Below are positions 44,317-56,443 of a stretch of 64,000 bases of DNA, piece after piece (the first letter of the stretch is position 1; each line of letters begins with the position of its first letter). Made by a program: the position numbers and the translations under genes. The notes under the pieces were generated by a model. The model did not search any database, was not told where the DNA came from, and saw only the letters and a list, made by a program, of their open reading frames with translations. Origin of the DNA: Pascua guehoae (taxonomy: Eukaryota > Basidiomycota > Tremellomycetes > Trichosporonales > Trichosporonaceae); assembly GCA_001600415.1 (NCBI GenBank), contig BCJX01000005.1, positions 419,150-483,149 on the forward strand. The letters are read 5' to 3'.

Positions 44317-47300
44317 TCCCAGCCGAGACGCGTCACGCGGCCCGTGACCAACGAGGCGGTGCTCGGTGGCTGGGGCGGAAGTCTGTTATCGTACAAAAAT
44401 AGTGGAGACGGTGGCGACCAAGGCGGTGTGCCTAGTTGTGGAATGGCAAACTACTGGTTTGATGGTGTGATCTGAATGTACAAAGAATGCGAAGCGACGC
44501 GAGCGACGAGGACAATGCCAATGTCAATGGTCACAAGGCCCGAATGCACTGCCTTTACTCGGTTACCGTGCAGCGAAGGCCACGCGCAGTTGAAGCGAAT
44601 GCAGGCGTGGCCGACGCAGCCGTGCTACAATGCAGCATGGGATCTTCAATTGCGGTGGCCCAGACTTGCCGATACGCGTTCCGCCAGCACTGCCTAGGCA
44701 GAGCCGGCATGACGTCGCTCATGGCTTTGCGGTGGCGGGTGGTGGCACCTGACACAGATATAGCCAATTTAGTGCAGTGACATGTGCCATGTGCCAGTGG
44801 GCGGTGAATCATGAATCAGTGAATGTCCACTCATTGTCATTGTCCGTGTCCACATGAGGCGGTGAGGGGTCAGTATGCAACATGTCAGTGGCGGTGGCGC
44901 AGTGGCGCAGCGGCACCGCCAATGATCGATCCACGGTGCGGTGCCGGGGGACGACAGTGGCGGTCAAGGTGGCGCTTCATGAGCGGACCCGAGCGACTGT
45001 CATGAACAGCATGCGGAAGAGTTTTTGAGATGATGTATCCAACTGTGGCCATAGGGTCAGTGGGAATCGTGCCACGTCAAGGAATGATCTGACATGCTGG
45101 TACGATCTGTATAGTTTATGCTTACGGTGATGGGAGGCCGATGTAGAGTCAAGGCATGTGCGACTGGGCAGAGACGAGACACGCTGTTTGAGGGAGACCG
45201 AGACCTTTTGCGGTGTTCAAGGGCCTAAACAAGGTCACGCTAGCAGGCCAGACCATGTGAGGCGAGCGAGCCTCGGTCCGACGGAGCGGATGGGCTAGGT
45301 TCGCGAGTTAGTTTGTCGGCATGTCGGCCCAACGTTCAAAGCCGCGATCTCTTGGTCGTCTCTGTATTCAAAGTTGGTTGCCCGCCCGAGTTTGGGCTTT
45401 GTGTGCAGGTCCAAAGTCAAAGGATCAAGGATCCAAGACGAGCCAGGCACAGAGGTTGCCGTCACACCAGGCTCTGTATCCGCGTCCAGACTGGCGTGCT
45501 CACTGTATGTCCACCTGGACCTTGCTTGACATTGTCTATTTGATGGGGGGCTCTTTTGTGCGGCCAGGGGAACATGTCACAGATTGCTAGGATAATTTAA
45601 TATTTTTGTTTATTGAAGAGCACCAGTTTACCAGGGAGGGAGGGAGGGAGGGAGGGAGGGAATGAGAGAATAGCATAAACAGCGGGTGGTTGTCGTGTGT
45701 CATCCCGAGCACCGCCTTGTTACATTTTGCTTGTCTGAAGCCACCCCATGCCACACACGCATCCGCACGCACGCCCTTGCCGGGCTTTGGGGGACACAAA
45801 GAGGACACAGGACACACTAGGGGGCCGCGGGGGCATAGTGGCCACCGCATTGCGCGCCTTGATCCCCGCCCCGCGAAAACAAGGCTAAGGAGGGGAAAGT
45901 CACCCGACCCGCAGTGCACCGCCTGTCGGCCTCGCTCAACACTCATGCGCGATTACTTTGCATGTCAAACGGGTAATGGGATACAGCAAACTGGCATTGC
46001 ATTATTGCTGGCATCGTATGGTGTGGCGTGGCACAAGGTGGTTGTCGCGTCTGGATGTCCCCTTCCCCTTGCATGTTAGAGGCTATGAGGTCTTTGGCGC
46101 AGGGAGAGTATAGTGGCCAGGCCCCCACAGCCCGCACGCACGCACGACCCCTACGCCGAGAGAGAGGAGCGGAGAGAGAGAGACAAGAGAGAGAGAGAGA
46201 GGGCCAAGAGACGAGCCGAGAGTCAGGAACAAACCACTCGGGGCGCGGCGAGCGGGTGCGCGGGGTGGTGAGTTGAGGGCAGTATGCCAGGCGGCCAGGC
46301 CATTTGGCAGCCAGTTAGCCAGCCTGCCAATGCATCTCGGCTCGTCCCTGCTGCGCCACGCCTAGATCCCTGATTACCCCTCCCTAGACCTGTTGCCTCT
46401 CCTTCCTCGCCCCCCCGAGCCCAGTGTTGCCCTTTTTGCCCCTTGGGACTCGCGCTCCCGCAGTCGCCGGCCAAGCACTACTGGCGAGGCCTCCCCTCCC
46501 CTCACCTCCCACCCCCGCAACCCCGACACCCATCCAGGACAAGACATCCACCATACCATACCATACCTAGCCATCCACCTGCCTAGCTGCCTGCTTGCTA
46601 CTCACTGGGCTTGCTGCATCAACGCACACGCCTGGCACTCTCGACTTGGATAACAGACAGGCACGATACGCAGACGCAGACCGCAGACGCACGCCGACAC
46701 TGCACCACCGCCCACCGCAGTCTAGCAGCCTGCAGGCCTGCCTTAGCCACCTTTGCCCCTAGGTGGACCGATCCATTTGTCTTGTGCCGTACGCGCTCCT
46801 GGCTGGCTCCTGGCTCTTGGCTCCTGGCGGATGCTGTTGGGTCAATGACACCTGCCACGCCTGGCACAACCACAACCACCACCACCACCATCACCACCAC
46901 CACGCATTACCATCACCCATCACCATCACCACACCCACTCTTGCCCTTTGATCACCACACCACACCGATACCACCTCTTTTGCCCATTCAGACACGTCCC
47001 CATTCCGCTACAATACACGTGCACGACACATCATCGCGACGCACCGCCTTCCCACCTTGCGCGCACCCCCCATTCACCACTCGCCCCGCCTTCCCCCAGG
47101 CGCGTAACTGACACCGCCACCGCGTCCCCATCAACCTCTGCCTGGCTCATTCCTCCAACCCACTTGGCATCATCCTTTCCTCGTCACTCATCTCGCACCA
47201 CCACCGCTTTGCATTCTCACCCACACCCGAACCCACATTATCGACGCGTCACAACTCTAATCCGACCGTGTTGTGCATTGCTCGCGATACCCATCGACGT

Positions 47301-47405
47301 CTGGCGCGCGCTATCTCAACCTAACACCGCCAACATTTACGCTGGGACGGGGCGCACCGCCGCTTGGTCCTCGACCATTCGACCACTCGCTCCGAGCCCA
47401 ACACC
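44317..47405. other. 3.1-kb gene-poor stretch with simple repeats
   Basis: No gene supported. Simple sequence includes (GGGA)n at about 45636-45662, GAGA-rich sequence at 46160-46205, and CAC/CCA repeats near 46868-46930. From about 46280 the plus strand becomes strongly pyrimidine-rich up to the VHS gene start, which looks like a long promoter plus 5' leader. Confidence 0.6.
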
Positions 47406-50400
47406 ATGAAGAAGCTGTTCCGCGCGTCCAAGCCAGGCGCGACTGGCAGCGGCGAGACACTGCCGAGTCCAGAACCTCCGGCCGCCGGCAAGGCCCCTTC
47501 CCTCCAGCACCACAATACCCATGACAAGCGGAGACATCACGCGCAAGCCATTACGCCCTTCCCGATTGACATGGGTCGCAATGACCCTTCCCATCCATCA
47601 CATCAGCTTGCCCCCGGCTCTGCTCCGAACCAGGCACCCACGTCTGCACCGGCAGGGGGGGCGACGACCCCGCGCGCACGCGGCGGAGGCACACCCACAC
47701 TGGCGGAAATGCAACAAATGGAGCAGGAAGCCAACGCGGCGGGCTTTCGTCGCGAGGAACGAGAACGCGCAGGCGCAGCTCCAGGCGGTGCGCGCCCCCG
47801 CGCGGGCACGGGCTCATCTGCAGAGGGCGGCGCGTGGCAGCCACTAATCCAGCCTGGTGCACGCACCAGTAGTCATGGCCAGTTGGCCAACAGCCCTGAC
47901 CCACCATTCTCGTACTCGTCTGGCGGCGGGCAGCAGCCGAGTCCTCCGACACAGCCCGCATTCTACCTGCCACCCGGTGCTGGACCACCCTCTCCACACT
48001 TCCGCCCCACGACGCCCACGCGCCTCGGCCACATGCAGCAGTCGAGCATTTCCAACTCTGTGATTCTCCCTCCTCCAGGCATGCCAGGTGCGGACAGTGA
48101 AGAGTACACTGGCGGCGGCCCCCGCTCCAGGGCGTACAGTTCGGCATCTCAGCAAGGTCGTATCTCCGATCACGAGGGCTCGGTCCACCCTAGGGCAGCG
48201 TCGCCCATGCTCCTCAACAAGCCTGGAGGCGGTCCAGCTCCGGCCGCTCGATCTCCCCTCGCCAACGCATACTCGGACCCTTCAGTTGTGTCTACGCCAG
48301 TCCCGACTCCTCCCAGCGCCGGCACACCCCTGTACAACCAGTACAACCACTGGGCGACGGTCCCACCACCGTCCCATACTGCGTCGCCGCACCACGATGA
48401 TGGTGATCGCGTCGAACGGATAAGGGAGAATACGCCTCGAGGAGACAAGCCTGACAAACACGACAAGGCAGACAAGGAGAAGAAGCGAGGATTCTGGTCA
48501 AAGAACTGGGGCGGCGACCGCAAACAGGCCGACCGCAAGCAAAGGAATAAGGATGCCAATGCTGAGCGCGAGTCGCGCGACCCCCGCGATTCCCGTGACG
48601 CCCGCACGCTGGCTGCAACCCCTACCCCGTCCTTTATGCGCCAGTCGGTGGACGTGGGACGTCCAAGTCTCGACGAGCATGGCACGCAGTCTGCACACGG
48701 CCATGCGAGCTCGGTCGGCCATGGTGCCGTTTCCCAGGCCAATGTCGAGGCTGGGTCCCGCCCTACCATGGACGCTGTGCGCTCCCAGCCGGCAGTGTCT
48801 ACAGAACGCCCTGTCCCGCCTCCGAAGGGTCTCAGTACCAACACTCATTCTCCCCGCACGCACACTGTGGAAGCTGCAGCGGACCCGTATGACCGTGATG
48901 TGTCTGTTGCAGTTTGTGAGTTTTGATCAAGGACATTATGGAGCATGGCTGACCCACACCTACCAGATCGACTTTGCACGAGTCAGGTCACAACCTATAC
49001 TGCAGTGGCAGAGCTGTGTGACCGTGTCAACCGCTCGGAAGCACCCGGGGATGTCGGCAAGGAGGTTGCACGCCAGATCCGCAAGGTTCTCAAGTCTGGT
49101 CATGATAGTGACCGCCGCATGTCGGTGCGCGTGTGGTTTATTACCATGCGACTCATCAACTCGACAGCATATCGCCGTAGGTACCACTGCGCTCGAGCTC
49201 TATGTCTGACCCATTCAGATTACGCGACCAACAAAAAGTTCATGGCAGTCATCGAACCCATTGTCATGTCGCGTGGGCAGGGAGTGGCAGCTTCACAGCG
49301 CACATATGACGTGACCATGAAGATGTTCTCGAGCCTCACTGCAGAGTTTGGTCAAGACCACGGATGCGAGGGCCTATTAGAGCTGTGGAGACGGGCCAAG
49401 CGCCCAGAAGATCCAGACTTTGTGAGTCGGCGTGGCATCTGTGGAGGATCCACACTAACCAGCTCAGGGATGGGCTCTCCCTGCCGACTTTCTCAAGGGA
49501 GGGGACTCGCAGCCGCAGCATCAGCAACCACAGGACAAGTCTGAGCTTCAGCCGCCTGCAATGCCGCAGGACTCGGGAATGCCTCCTTCACGACCTCCGT
49601 CTGACGTCTCGACGGTCCAGCGCCGCGTGCCACAATCACCTGGTCGCCCCGGAGGCCCCTACGGAGGCCCAACCTACGAGAGTCTGCCCCACCACAATGA
49701 CGATGTGCGCCGCCTCATTGAAGAATGCAGCCGCGCACGTGCATCTGCGCGCGCTCTGTCCGAGAATCTTGTCTTTACAAGCCCAGAGGAACTGGACCAG
49801 AAGCCAGTCATCAAGGTTGGTAAAGGCGAGAATGCGGGGTTGGCTCATGCTGACGCATCTTGCAGGAGTTTTACCGAGACGTTGTCCTCGCGCACGAGTC
49901 TCTTACTACACAAATGGAATGGGCGCAGACACAGGCTGCCCAGTCGCGCCAGATGGCCGAGTCGGTCGAGCTCAAGGAAAAGAAGCATTCACAGACGATT
50001 GAGGAAAGTGCACTGGCACTCTTGATGGAGGCGCATGACGCTCTTACCGAGGCCATGAAGCAGCACGAGGACCTCGAGGCGATGGCTGTGGAGAAACGCC
50101 AGCTTGCAGAGGCGCGGGAACGCAGCAAGAAGGAAACACGCATGGATCGTCGCCAGCAGATGGACATGCTCATGCCAGGCGAGAGTGCTGCGCAGAGTTC
50201 GTCGTCACGCTCGCCGTCACCAGGGGTTGGGTACTCTCATGCGCCAGAGCCGCCCGCCGAGTCTGCTGGCCGCGCCGCCTCTGCAGATCGGCGTGCATCG
50301 GTCGACATGCGTGCTCTCAATGGCCAGCGCAACCCAGACGTGCGTATCAATGAAACACAGCTGCCGGCTGGGGCTGTGGCGGCTGCGGCCCGGAGCCAGC

Positions 50401-51133
50401 TTGCCGAGGTCAAGACGCAAAAGTTTGCCAACCTCTCGCTCAACAACAATGACGACCGCGCATCGCGCACTCCTTCACCCGACAAACGGGGTCTGCCCAT
50501 GCCACCACTGAAGCGGTCGTCGCCTCCTCGCGCCAGCTCGCCGATGGGCCGCGCGATGCACGGCCCTCGACCTCCTGGACCGCGCCCTCTGCCAAACCCG
50601 ATGAACTCTCTCAACAACAGCCAGAGCAATCTCAACCTCGTTGCGGCTGCTGGCGGCGAGACCCAGTCGAACACGACGAGCATGGTCGAGTACGCCAATG
50701 GCGGCATGGGCGGCGGGTCTTCGGACGACGGGTCCGGTGCACCTCGTCCCAGCCGCAAGGCACTAGGCAAGCGTCGCGCAGTTGTCGACGAGAACAGTGA
50801 GTCTCTGCGTGTTGGTGCTGTTTCTAACCACCAGACGACTTTGATCCCGACGACATGTTCAAGGGCAAAAAGGAGCACAACTCGGACCGCGACTCGATTA
50901 CAGCCGACGACGTCTATCTCCAGAAAAAGGTCGTGTATGCGTATGATGCCTTTGAAGAAAAGTGGAAGGGAGAACTCGCGGCCGCAGCTGCCGGTGAGGC
51001 GGGGGGTAAGCAGGCGCAGCCCAACACGTCACCCGTTTCGCCAACGGCCGTCAACGGCAGCCGTGCCAGCCCAAACGGCCCTGTTCCAGCATCGCCAGTG
51101 GCCGCAGCGACACAGACAATTTCGGCACGGTAA
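47406..51133 (+). CDS. VHS/GAT-domain trafficking adaptor-like protein
   Basis: Predicted 1166 residues. Exons 47406-48915, 48967-49176, 49219-49421, 49468-49815, 49866-50796, 50835-51133. Residues 1-500 are disordered (Pro/Ser/Gly/Ala-rich) with a charged Lys/Asp/Arg patch near 340-390. A VHS-like domain spans about 504-645: YTAVAELCDRVNRS, DSDRRMSVRVWFITMRLINS, AYRHYATNKKFMAVIEPIV, YDVTMKMFSSLTAEFG, LLELWRRAKRPEDPDF. A GAT-like helical bundle covers about 690-870: HNDDVRRLIEECSRARASAR, EFYRDVVLAHESLTTQMEWA, and a long Glu/Gln/Lys coiled coil. The rest is disordered, then a small conserved patch NNDFDPDDMFKGKKEHNSDR and YLQKKVVYAYDAFEEKWKGE. VHS-GAT proteins (Lsb5, GGA, TOM1) bind ubiquitin and clathrin or actin regulators in endosomal sorting; Lsb5-like is my best guess. 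The first 5' splice choice (TAT spanning 48915/48967) is the only one keeping frame. Confidence 0.85.
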
Positions 51134-51687
51134 CAAGATGTGCCCACGCCAAGGTCGAAGAAATTTACTCCCCCCCCCTCCCCACCCCTTAACACCGGGG
51201 GGGCGCACCACCACCAAACGTAGTAGAACCCAGTCGGCGGCATCTGCGGCGTCTGCAAGAGACTCACGGTAGACGAGAGAGAAAGAGAGAAGAGAGTAGC
51301 AGTCCGCCCGTTTACTTAATAAAAGGGACAAGAAAGGAGAGGGGAGGAGCAATGGGCCGTTTGTCCGCGTACGTACGTATCTATTGCATTTTGCGCATCT
51401 CGCCTTTTTCCTTTTCTTTTCAACCGGTCAAGCTGTACCATAGCCATTCCACAATCCCTCGAGCTCTGAGGGTGCGATGTAACCCATGCTCGGAGATGAG
51501 ACCATGAGACTGGTGATGTAACCATTTGCTCCCGAACCGAGCTAGGTGCAGCCCTGGGCCAGTGGTGGCTGTTGACATTTTGGCAGAGTGCCTCCACTTT
51601 CGGCCACACGCCAAACCCGCACAAACTCTTGCCACTATCCCAACTTTCCCTCGTCCATCCCATATCCCACCCGGCAACCCCGACGCC
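51134..51687. other. Spacer, VHS gene 3' flank and coilin promoter
   Basis: No gene seen. The region 51600-51687 before the coilin ATG is pyrimidine-rich on the plus strand. Confidence 0.6.
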
Positions 51688-54566
51688 ATGCGCGTCAAGA
51701 TCCTCGCCCTCCCGCCCCTCCCGGACCGCCGCCTGGTCCTCGCGCTCGGCGACGACGAAGCCGTGGCCGACCTCGCGGCGCGCGCGGCCTCGGCGCTCGG
51801 CTGGGATGACCCCGCCAGCCTCGTCCTCGAGGTCGACGGATTCGAGCTGCTGCACGAGAGTACGGGCGTCGTTGAGCCGGGAGACGTAGTGACGTGAGTA
51901 TGGTGGGAGTGTCGTACGGTATGCGTAGGGGGTGGTTCTGCGTGGGGCTGGGGAGGATGTGGTGTGGTTGGGTGGAGTCAGAGGTGTGGGCGGTGGTGGT
52001 GGGAGGAATGGGTTGCGGGAGGGTGGCGGTGTGGGATACCGGCGTCGAGCGGATAGTCGCACAGTATACAGAAGGTGCAGAACGCGAGCAAAGAAGCACA
52101 GAGGCCCGACTCCAACCCGGCCACCATGATCATACCCGACTGACACCAGCGTCCGACCCCGTCGGAAACGCAAGGCATCGGCGAGCACATCGGACGCGTC
52201 GCCGCGGAAACGCACGCGAGGGGACGATGGCGCGAGGGCGTCGGTCGCGGCCGCCGTGCCCCTCCCTGCGAGTCGCGAGGGGTCGTCTTCGTCTTCTTCT
52301 TCTTCGTCGTCGTCGTCGTCGTCAGAGGAGGACATGGACATCGACCAGAGCTCCGAGTCGGACTCTAGCTCAGACTCGGAGTCGAGCTCGTCGGAGTCTA
52401 GTTCAGACTCTGACTCTGACTCTGACTCGTCCTCGTCCTCGTCCTCGGTATCGACGTCGAACGCTGCCCCGGCGCCTCCCCCACCCCCCACGTTCCCCGC
52501 CTTCCCCGTCTTGGTCAAGCAGACAGGCGTGCCGCCAGGCCAAGGCAAGCCGTCCACGCACGAGCGGAATGCACGCCGTCGCCGTGCCCGGCGAGCGGAA
52601 AAGGAGGCCGAGGCCGCGGCTGCAGCTGCTGCAGCTGCGTCGTCCAGTGCCCATCCTGGCACCGCGTCTGCGTCTGCGTCCGCGTCCGCGTCCGCGTCAC
52701 CCGCCCCAGTCGTGTCGGCCAGCACGCCCCAGGTCGTGCCCGGCACGAACCGGAATAAGAAGCGGGGGTTCATGCGCGAGATGGCCGGTGTCACGGGCAC
52801 AAAGACTGTGTTTGCGGACGGCGGCGAAGGGGTCGCAGAGGTCGGGGCGGGGGTCGGTGGTGTCGGCAGTTTGGCGGCAGAGTCGAAAGCAGGAGCAGCC
52901 CAGTTGCAAACTGTGCGCGCTCTGCAGACGCAGACTCAACAGACCCAGATCCAAACGAGTACCCAGACGCCAACGCCGACTCAGACCCGAACCCAGCCCC
53001 AAACACCCCAAGCCCCAGCCCAGCCCCAAACGCCCCAAGCCCCCACCCCCGCGCGCTCAGCACCCCCAAGCCCCCGCTCCATCCCCCCGACGCCGATCCG
53101 CGTGCCCGAGGCCGAACCGCGCGCCCTCGTCCCGCCGTCCGAACGCACGGTCCTGCCCAACAATGTCTTTGTCAGTTCGCGCGTATTCGACTTTATCCCC
53201 GACCACGAGCGGCGGAGGCGGGACGCGCACCGCGCCGCGAGGGAGAGGAAGGAGCGGGAGAAGTGGGAGCGGGAGAGGGTGGGAGAGGGGCAGGGAGAGG
53301 GGGAGGGGGAGGAGCGGGAGCATGTGAGGCAGCGTGCAGCGCAGGCAGAGCAGACTGAGGATGGCGACAAGGGCAAGAATGGCAAGAACGGCAAGAATAG
53401 CAAGCACGGCCAGACGGACGAGGACAAGCACAAGCCCAAGGACGAGGCACGCCGCCCACAAGGCGCAAACGGCGTCCCGAACGGCAATGCACCCGCGGCC
53501 AGAGTGACGGACGCGGACGCCAAGGCGGGCAATGGCACCGCCGAAGCGCTTCCCGCAGACCCCACGGCGGCGGCGTTCTGGACCCACGTCGATGGGGCGT
53601 TTGACGGCCTGCCGGAGATCACGGGGGATGTGCGCGTGGGGATGCTCGTGGCGTGGAAGGTGAGTTGTGGTCGGGGGTTGGTTGTGGCTGTTGGTAGTCG
53701 TGGGGGTGGTCGATCACCTGTGCTGTGGTATTGTTTGCCGTGTGATGCGGCTGGCCGTGTTGCGCAGCGTCTGGGGTATTGTTCGTGAACTGGCACGGAG
53801 ACTCGGACATTGGGACACGGAGACGGACTGGGAGGAGACTCGGCACTCGGATATGGAGACTGGACATGGAGGACACGGCGACTGGGACTGGGGGATGCTG
53901 GAGGAGACTGGTTGGACACCGCGGACAGGGAGAGTCGGGCGTAGAGACTCGGCATGGGGACGCCGAGACTTGAACGTAGAGACTGGAAAAGACTGGAAAA
54001 GACTGGACACTGGGGACATGGAGACTGCACACGAAGACTGCACACAGAGACTGCCACGGAGACTGCCACGGAGGCTGCACACGGAGTCTGCACACGAAGA
54101 CTGCACACGAAGACTGCACACGAAGACTGCACACAGAGACTGCACAGGGAGGCGGCACTGCACACGGAGACAGGTCTGGGGATTCAGACTCTGAGTCCGA
54201 GTCTGACTCTGAGTCCGAGTCTGACTCTGACTCTAACTCCGACTCCGACCCACCGACTCGCCTCCACCAGACCCAGCCCAGAGCACCCCACCACACACAG
54301 AGGCAATTCCGTACTGACGCCAGGACCTCGTCCTCGACCTCTCGACATATACGCCGCAGCTGCGCGTGCTCGTCGCGCGCGTCGTGGCGCTCGCGGGCGG
54401 GCGGGCACGGCTGCAGTGTCTGAAGCGCGTGTGGGAGGGCGAGGGGGAGGAGGAGGGGTACGGGGAGGGAGAAGGGGGTGAAGGGGGTGAAGAGGGCGTG
54501 GACGAAGACGAAGAGGCAGAGGTCGAGCTCGACGCCGCCGAGCTCGTGGGACGGCGTGTCGTGTAG
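51688..54566 (+). CDS. COIL: Coilin homologue (Cajal body scaffold)
   Basis: Predicted 652 residues, exons 51688-51893, 52150-53659, 54324-54566. Three coilin hallmarks appear in order: an N-terminal beta-grasp domain at 1-69 (RVKILALPPLPDRRLVLALG and LVLEVDGFELLHEST); a basic patch (RPRRKRK, PRKRTR) followed by long Ser and Ser/Asp/Glu runs, then the Arg motif KPSTHERNARRRRARR near 205; and a C-terminal atypical Tudor-like domain from about 545 (FWTHVDGAFDGLPEITGDVR, VGMLVAWK, DLVLDLSTYTPQLRVLVARV). The middle is disordered with Gln/Thr/Pro repeats and a Lys/Asn stretch. Coilin is known to organise Cajal bodies and snRNP maturation in animals and plants, and is missing from the model ascomycete yeasts. 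The second intron is 664 nt and built of tandem repeats. The long antisense ORFs over it are by-products of its GC-rich repeats. Confidence 0.8.
53790..54250. repeat. Tandem repeats filling the second coilin intron
   Basis: Variants of GAGACTGCACACGAAGACTG and GAGACTCGGACATTGGGACA recur throughout, with a core GA(G/A)ACTG every ~10-17 bp, then a short (GACTCTGAGTCCGAGTCT)-type block near 54185-54245. They lie fully within intron 53660-54323. Confidence 0.85.
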
Positions 54567-54791
54567 TGCATTCATACTTCATACTCTTTGCATACAGTGT
54601 CCATTGCGTTATGTCAGTCTTGCGCCAGTGTCGGTTGGGTTGTCGTTGGGTCAGTGTCGGATGTTGTGTAGTGGGTATGTGTATCCATATGTACTCGCCT
54701 GCCCGTGCACCCGTGCACTGCGCGACTCGCCAACTCGCACGCAAGACGGCACCATCCAACTATAATCTACCATCTACATATACCTCCCCGC

Positions 54792-56443
54792 CTACCTCCT
54801 CAAGAACCGCCGGAAGGGCGCGAGTGCGAGCCGTGCAAATGCCGGCGCGGCGGCGATGGACACGGCGATGCGGACGGGCATGAGGGCCTGCGGGTGTTAG
54901 TGTACGTGCTGGGCGTTGGTGTGGGTGTGGGGGTCTGCTAGATGCTGTGTGTGCTAGGTGCTGGGTGCTGGGTGCTGGGTGCTGGGTGCTGGGGTGGGGT
55001 GCCTGTGAAGAGGCACCCTCAGAGGCGGGGGTGCGATGATGTCCTCGGCGGGGCAGGTTAGGAGGGAGGAGGAAGAGGAGGGGGGCTAGGTAGGAAGGAG
55101 GAGGGGAGCTGGAGTGGGGGCTCGAATGGGGGCTCGAATGGGGGCTCGAGTCGGAACTAGGAGGGCACTGCGCAGGGGGAGATAGAGACCTGCCAACGGC
55201 GTTGGCTCGACGCGCTCGGCGGTCGGCGGGACATGAGCATCTCCAGGCCCGATGGCACGGGTGTGCGGCCTGCCTGCCTCACCGGCACTGCGGGGTGGCC
55301 GCTTCACTAGGTGCTGGGGCTGGGTCGGGCTGGCTCCGCTGGCTGGCTCCGTTGGTCCCACTGGCTGGCCCCGCTGCCTCTGCTGGTCTCCGCCTGCAGA
55401 CTTGCCTCTTGCCTCTTGCCCCGGCCCATTGCCCTCATCCGCCCCATGTCCATGTCCATCCCATCCCCGTCCCCTTATCTTCACCCCCTCGCCCTCGCCC
55501 GTCTCCTGCCTTGATCCTCCGACATGCAATCTGCCCGTGTCCCCTGAACACCGCGCAACCCCGCAGAGCCGCCCCGGACCCTTTGCCTCCCTCTGCCGCT
55601 CTTCCCTTCCCTCCCCAGCCCCACCCCGTCCTACTCCTACCCCGTCCAACCCTTCCCAGCCCCTCCTACACCCAACCCCTCCCACCCCCACCCCCACCCG
55701 CTCTCGACCACACGACTCACCTTTACAAGCACATACGCCGCAATCGCATCGGCAACGACCCCCGCGTCCCCCGTCCTCGGCACGGGCACGACCACATCCC
55801 CGCGGCTCGAGTGCACGACCGTGTCCACGACCGTCGGCGACGGGCAGTGTATGCTCGGCTTTGCCTCTGGGTCCACCTGCGCCTCCCCGCCGCGCTCCCG
55901 CTTCTCAAACCCCAGCACCCCATAGCGGCTCCCGACACGCTCGACGCTGTGCGCACCCTCGGCGTACCACCGCCGCACGACCGCGCCCCACCCCGACCCC
56001 GACCCCGACCCCGCCTCCCTATCATTGTCGCCGGGGACGCCAGCGTCGCCAATCTGGAAGAGCCACGCGACGACCGCGGCGCCGGCGCCAAACGCGTGCA
56101 AGAGGTAGAAGAGGAACACCACAGGTACCACGGCCGTCACCTCGTGCAGGACGACGAAAGCCACCGCCAAAGAGGGGAGGGGCACGCCCGTCCGTTCCGC
56201 CACGCGCGCGAGGCGAGGGGCGTACCGCGATAGCCGCGGGGAGAGGCTCGTCGTCGTCGTAGGTTGAGCGCGGGGAGATGTAGGGGCGGGAGGCGGTGGA
56301 CTTGCCCGAGCCGCGGCCGGGGCCGGGGCCGCGGTCGGCGCCGACGTCGACATGCGCGCGAGCGGGAGCCGGAGGCCGAGGGCGCGCAGGGGACACTGAC
56401 GCACGCGCAGGGCTGGCGTGAGGGCGCGGAGCATGGCGGGCAT
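54792..56443 (-). CDS. DUF1279 (FAM210/Nat2-like) mitochondrial membrane protein
   Basis: Predicted 272 residues, exons 56443-55721 and 54887-54792 on the minus strand, separated by an 833-nt intron. The N-terminus is rich in Arg, Ala and Leu without acids (LRALTPALRVRQCPLRALGL, RLPLARMSTS), a good mitochondrial presequence. The DUF1279 region shows RLSRYAPRLARVAERTGVPL, SLAVAFVVLHEVTAVVPVVF, then DAIAAYVLVK joined to ALMPVRIAVSIAAAPAFARL across the intron, as in FAM210 proteins where an A..YA..K helix precedes the last hydrophobic helix. A 90-residue low-conservation insert lies between. Known members are mitochondrial inner-membrane proteins of unclear function. The start lies only 15 bp from a 90-base gap, so an upstream start cannot be ruled out. 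Confidence 0.8.
54955..54995. repeat. Heptanucleotide repeat in the DUF1279 gene intron
   Basis: Six or so GCTGGGT units in a row within the 833-nt intron; further CCCACCCC and GGGGCTCGAATG repeats lie at 55110-55150 and 55680-55700. Confidence 0.85.

Noticed and set aside
51316..52800. 494-codon minus-strand frame over the coilin gene
   Set aside because: Antisense shadow of Ser/Asp-coding repeats; the plus strand has the conserved domains.
52981..54575. Two long minus-strand frames (up to 394 codons) over the coilin 3' half and intron
   Set aside because: They are kept open by GC-rich repeats and by the intronic tandem array; no conserved content.
55202..56262. Two 336-343-codon plus-strand frames over the DUF1279 gene
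   Set aside because: Proline/arginine-rich shadows of the minus-strand gene and its pyrimidine-rich intron.
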